This document shows positions 6,436 through 8,204 of a DNA stretch of 8,204 nucleotides, piece after piece. Position 1 is the stretch's first letter. Each line of letters starts with the position of its first letter. The notes under the pieces were generated by a model. It saw only the letters and a list, made by a program, of their open reading frames with translations, was not told where the DNA came from and ran no database searches. Origin of the DNA: Comamonadaceae bacterium (GTDB lineage: Bacteria > Pseudomonadota > Gammaproteobacteria > Burkholderiales > Burkholderiaceae); assembly GCA_947374535.1 (NCBI GenBank), contig CANCCJ010000114.1, positions 1 to 8,204 of the forward strand, in the 5' to 3' direction. A program made the position numbers and the translations under genes.

Positions 6436-6756
6436 TCAGTTTGAAATCATTTTTTCCAGGGCCACAAAGTTTTCAGCAATGCGGCGTGGGTTCACAGGGT
6501 AGTTGCCATCCTTGATCGCCTGCTTGATGGCTTCTACTTTGGAGCGGTCGAAGTCAGGCTGTGCCATGACCTTTTGGGCGACGTTGCTCAAGCTCAATTT
6601 ATCTGCTCCTGCGGAAGATGCTTTTTCCATAGACGGAGCCAAGTCTTCTTTGGCTTGCGCGGCAGAAGGGCTTCGTTTCTCGGTTTTATCGATGGCGCTG
6701 CGAATGGCAGCATTCGATTGCGTCATACGACCGTAGTTTGAAATTGCGTCATTCAT
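6436..6756 (-). CDS. flgM: FlgM, anti-sigma-28 factor
   Basis: FlgM holds sigma-28 (FliA) inactive until the hook is finished and FlgM is exported, which couples late gene expression to assembly. The 106-residue protein has a polar, low-complexity N-terminal half, as expected for the unfolded export part. The C-terminal half carries the sigma-binding helices: DKLSLSNVAQKVMAQPDFDRSKVEAIKQAIKDGNYPVNPRRIAENFVALEK, quoted here as segments DKLSLS, FDRSKVEAIKQAIKDGNY and NPRRIAENFVALEK, which match the family closely. The ATG at 6756 is preceded by a purine-rich GAAAG at about 8-10 nt. It lies between flgA and flgN. The 116-bp gap upstream contains a predicted sigma-28 promoter and a leader hairpin, which would give the anti-sigma factor feedback control by its own target. 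Confidence 0.93.
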   Translation of the reverse strand: MNDAISNYGRMTQSNAAIRSAIDKTEKRSPSAAQAKEDLAPSMEKASSAGADKLSLSNVAQKVMAQPDFDRSKVEAIKQAIKDGNYPVNPRRIAENFVALEKMISN

Positions 6757-6771
6757 GATGTTTTCACTTTC

Positions 6772-6794
6772 TTCGACCTTTCTTTTAGGTCAAA
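6772..6794 (-). promoter_or_regulatory. Hairpin in the flgM 5' leader
   Basis: On the minus strand TTTGACCT and AGGTCGAA flank the loop AAAAGAA. In RNA all eight positions can pair, one of them as U-G. The stem ends 15 nt before the flgM ATG, just upstream of the purine-rich ribosome binding region. A stem with an A-rich loop there could affect flgM translation or stability, or bind a protein. Seen directly; role unknown. Confidence 0.5.
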
Positions 6795-6810
6795 CTTTTA
6801 CACAACACTT

Positions 6811-6837
6811 CAATCGACCTCAAATTCTAGAACTTGA
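6811..6837 (-). promoter_or_regulatory. Predicted sigma-28 (FliA) promoter for flgM-flgN
   Basis: On the minus strand TCAAGTTC, 11 bases, then GTCGATTG: 11 of 16 bases match TAAAGTTT-N11-GCCGATAA, and the spacing is exact. The start would fall near 6804, giving a leader of about 48 nt that includes the hairpin at 6772-6794. It would let flgM and flgN be expressed from a late promoter in addition to read-through from flgA, as in Salmonella. The match is weaker than the one before flgP. Confidence 0.5.
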
Positions 6838-6838
6838 G
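6819..6838. repeat. 20-bp near-perfect palindrome over the flgM promoter
   Basis: CTCAAATTCTAGAACTTGAG pairs at nine of ten positions. It covers most of the -35 element and the spacer of the predicted flgM sigma-28 promoter, so it could be an operator. On the plus strand it is followed after two bases by seven Ts (6841-6847), so it could alternatively act as a weak AT-rich terminator for rightward transcription. Confidence 0.5.
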
Positions 6839-6872
6839 AGTTTTTTTGAAATATCTTTTTAAATACCACTTT

Positions 6873-7649
6873 CTACCTCAATTTGGCAGTATTCGGTCCA
6901 GTGATCACGCCATAGAGTGATCGACCCGACTCGACATTTTTTAAGCGAATTTGTTCACCTAAACCACCGTCTTGCAACGCTTCCGCACGCATGGTGATGG
7001 TGAAGCCTTGTCCTTCGCCTGCATTGACTTGAACCTCTTGTCCGCGCTTGACCAACACCGCGTTCTTTACGTCGTACGAGCGAAGCGGGGTGTTGGGCGT
7101 GAGGTCACGCACGAGCTCCAGGTTCTTTAATAAATTCGCATCTGAAATGATTTGGTTTTCCATGCCCGCCACAGGCATCTCGGCGTAGCTGAACATCGCT
7201 GGTGTGATAACTGTGCCGCGCTTGAGCAGCTCTTTAGACACAAGCACTTTGTACAAAGTAGGGGCTGGCGCACTGGCGTGGTTGAGCGGCGCTGTGGCTT
7301 GGCCTGTGTTCAAGTTGACGAAAAGTTGCCAAACGGGTTGCGCGCAACGCACACGAACCGCGGGTTGGTTGGGAAAAGGGTGTTCAAACTGCAGGTTTTG
7401 TTGACAGTCTTGCACCGTGATACGGGGATCCACAGGCACGACTTGTATCTTTTTACCTTGAAAAGCAGGGTGGGTTGCGGCCCACTGTTGCGCCTGTTGT
7501 TGCAGGCTCTCAAAGGTGCTGGTGCCCACCACAGAATTTGACGCAAACCCAAGCTGTGTATGGCTTAGCAGGGCTGCGGCCAGCCACCAGCCCGCGCGTT
7601 TGGCGCGCTGGGTGTCGGCATTTATTAGGCACAGCAATTGCATAGTCAT
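6873..7649 (-). CDS. flgA: FlgA, P-ring assembly chaperone with SAF domain
   Basis: FlgA is a periplasmic chaperone for FlgI during P-ring assembly. The product has 258 residues: an N-terminal Sec signal (hydrophobic WWLAAALLS, cleavage near residue 36), then an N-terminal domain with a cysteine pair, C82 and C102 (VQDC...VRVRCAQPVWQLFVNL), placed as in other FlgA proteins and likely a disulfide. The SAF domain starts near 133 (YKVLVSKELLKRGTVITPAMF), and the conserved end (about 197-255) contains LVKRGQEVQVNAGEGQGFTITMRAEAL, quoted partly, with QDGGLGEQIRLKNVESGR next. Two ATGs (7649 and 7643) are possible starts; neither has a clear ribosome binding site. A sigma-54 promoter is predicted about 50 bp upstream. 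Downstream, no hairpin terminator points toward flgM, so flgA, flgM and flgN can be one transcript. Confidence 0.93.
   Translation of the reverse strand: MTMQLLCLINADTQRAKRAGWWLAAALLSHTQLGFASNSVVGTSTFESLQQQAQQWAATHPAFQGKKIQVVPVDPRITVQDCQQNLQFEHPFPNQPAVRVRCAQPVWQLFVNLNTGQATAPLNHASAPAPTLYKVLVSKELLKRGTVITPAMFSYAEMPVAGMENQIISDANLLKNLELVRDLTPNTPLRSYDVKNAVLVKRGQEVQVNAGEGQGFTITMRAEALQDGGLGEQIRLKNVESGRSLYGVITGPNTAKLR
7627..7642 (+). promoter_or_regulatory. Predicted sigma-54 promoter for the LysM gene at 7747
   Basis: AGGCAC, five bases (AGCAA), then TTGCA: only the first base differs from the consensus TGGCAC-N5-TTGCA, and the essential GG and GC are 10 bp apart. Transcription would start near 7654, about 93 nt before the ATG at 7747. 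The -12 element lies inside the first codons of flgA on the other strand. Confidence 0.72.
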
Positions 7650-7696
7650 ACGGGTCGGTGTTGAAGTTTTGACATTTGTTCAGACCCACACCTTCA

Positions 7697-7712
7697 TGCA
7701 AGAACGAAGCCA
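7697..7712 (-). promoter_or_regulatory. Predicted sigma-54 promoter for flgA(-flgM-flgN)
   Basis: On the minus strand TGGCTT, five bases (CGTTC), then TTGCA: 14 of 16 positions fit TGGCAC-N5-TTGCA if spacer bases count as neutral, and GG-N10-GC is exact. The start would be near 7686, giving a leader of about 37 nt to the flgA ATG. An AT-rich run (7712-7724) lies immediately upstream. With a FleQ-type activator encoded in the same window, this is a credible middle-class flagellar promoter. Confidence 0.7.
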
Positions 7713-7746
7713 ACTTTTTTTCAAGGACCGATTAAACGGAGCACCC

Positions 7747-8204
7747 ATGCGACTCGACCCGTCCTACAACCCTCAGGTGAACACCACCGACGCCTCCGGC
7801 ATGCCCATGCTGCCAAGGAGTCAGTTGGCGTTCGCCCGCACCGCGCCCGCTTTCACGCGCGCGATGGCCAGTGCCAGTCAGACTGGCTCGCTGGCGCCAG
7901 AGGGCAGCACGGCAGCGTGGGGCACCTCGGTTCGTTCAGGTCAAACCTTGACGGGTATCGTTCGTGAGCAAATGGCGTCGCGTGGCGTCAACATTTCGAA
8001 CAACGAAGCCATGCGCTTGGCGCAAACTGTGGCGCGTTCTAACAACATCAACAACGCCAACATGATCCACCCAGGTCAGCAGCTGAACCTGGACAGTCTG
8101 AATTTTTCATTGCAACAAGCGCAGGCGGTGAACCAAGCCATTGCTGCCAACAAAGCCGCTGCTGTGGCTGCTGCTGCACCAGCCGTCACCCCTGCAGCCA
8201 ACGT
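7747..8204 (+). CDS. LysM-domain protein, 3' end outside window
   Basis: The frame is open from the ATG at 7747 to the window edge (152 codons). Residues 1-58 are polar and Ala/Pro/Ser-rich, with no hydrophobic signal peptide and no lipobox. A LysM-like domain spans about 60-116: SVRSGQTLTGIVREQM at its start and MIHPGQQLNLDSL at its end. A Gln/Ala-rich helical stretch follows (QQAQAVNQAIAANKAAAVAAAAP). The ATG has GGAG (7738-7741) 5 nt upstream. An in-frame ATG at 7696 would add 17 residues but has no ribosome binding site and still gives no signal peptide. The position, divergent from flgA, is often taken by flgB or other rod genes. A flagellar, peptidoglycan-binding role is inferred; a muramidase or other catalytic domain could follow beyond the edge. 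The protein is not identifiable by name from this part. Confidence 0.72.
   Translation, partial: MRLDPSYNPQVNTTDASGMPMLPRSQLAFARTAPAFTRAMASASQTGSLAPEGSTAAWGTSVRSGQTLTGIVREQMASRGVNISNNEAMRLAQTVARSNNINNANMIHPGQQLNLDSLNFSLQQAQAVNQAIAANKAAAVAAAAPAVTPAAN

Noticed and set aside
7662..7734. Alternative plus-strand promoters for the LysM gene: TGAAGTTT (7662-7669), TTGACA (7669-7674) and ACCGATTA (7727-7734)
   Set aside because: TGAAGTTT has no -10 match at the right distance, TTGACA has only a poor -10, and ACCGATTA would start transcription inside the ribosome binding site.

Overview
This window is a chromosomal flagellar and motility cluster from a Gram-negative bacterium, most likely a betaproteobacterium of the Burkholderiales (Comamonadaceae-like). 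That placement rests on overall protein style, moderate GC content and gene content, and was not tested by a database search. There is no tRNA, rRNA, CRISPR array, insertion sequence or phage gene. Almost every base is either a flagellar gene or a short regulatory gap.

Layout, left to right. (1) 2-1362, plus strand: the 3' end of motA and complete motB, overlapping at TAATG; these are the stator. (2) 1366-2466, minus strand: a sigma-54-dependent activator of the FleQ/FlrA type that lacks the usual N-terminal domain. It ends 3 bp from motB. (3) 2600-5981, plus strand: a tight five-gene unit, namely a FlgP-type LPP20 lipoprotein, a FlgT-like periplasmic protein, a small exported FimV/LysM-like protein, a FliK-like protein and an FhlB protein (a free-standing FlhB C-terminal domain). 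It is preceded by a good sigma-28 promoter. (4) 7649-5994, minus strand: flgA, flgM and flgN (P-ring chaperone, anti-sigma-28 factor, hook-junction chaperone). (5) 7747 to the window end, plus strand: the start of a LysM-domain protein without a Sec signal peptide, cut by the window edge.

The regulatory signals fit together. I read two sigma-54 (-24/-12) promoters with the exact GG-N10-GC spacing in the flgA/LysM divergent region, one for each gene. They face each other, so the predicted 5' ends of the two transcripts overlap. I also read sigma-28 promoters in front of flgP and, more weakly, flgM. Together with the FleQ-type activator this suggests a hierarchy in which sigma-54 plus the activator drives middle genes (flgA-flgM-flgN and the LysM gene), while sigma-28 drives late genes (flgP to fhlB, and flgM-flgN again). 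This would differ from the FlhDC scheme common in betaproteobacteria. It is inferred from motifs only.

Points worth a second look are the truncated FleQ-type activator, the face-to-face sigma-54 promoters, the linkage of outer-membrane and H-ring type proteins to a FliK-like/FhlB pair in one putative sigma-28 operon, the secondary structures in the flgM leader and at the FliK-like start, and the signal-peptide-less LysM protein next to flgA.
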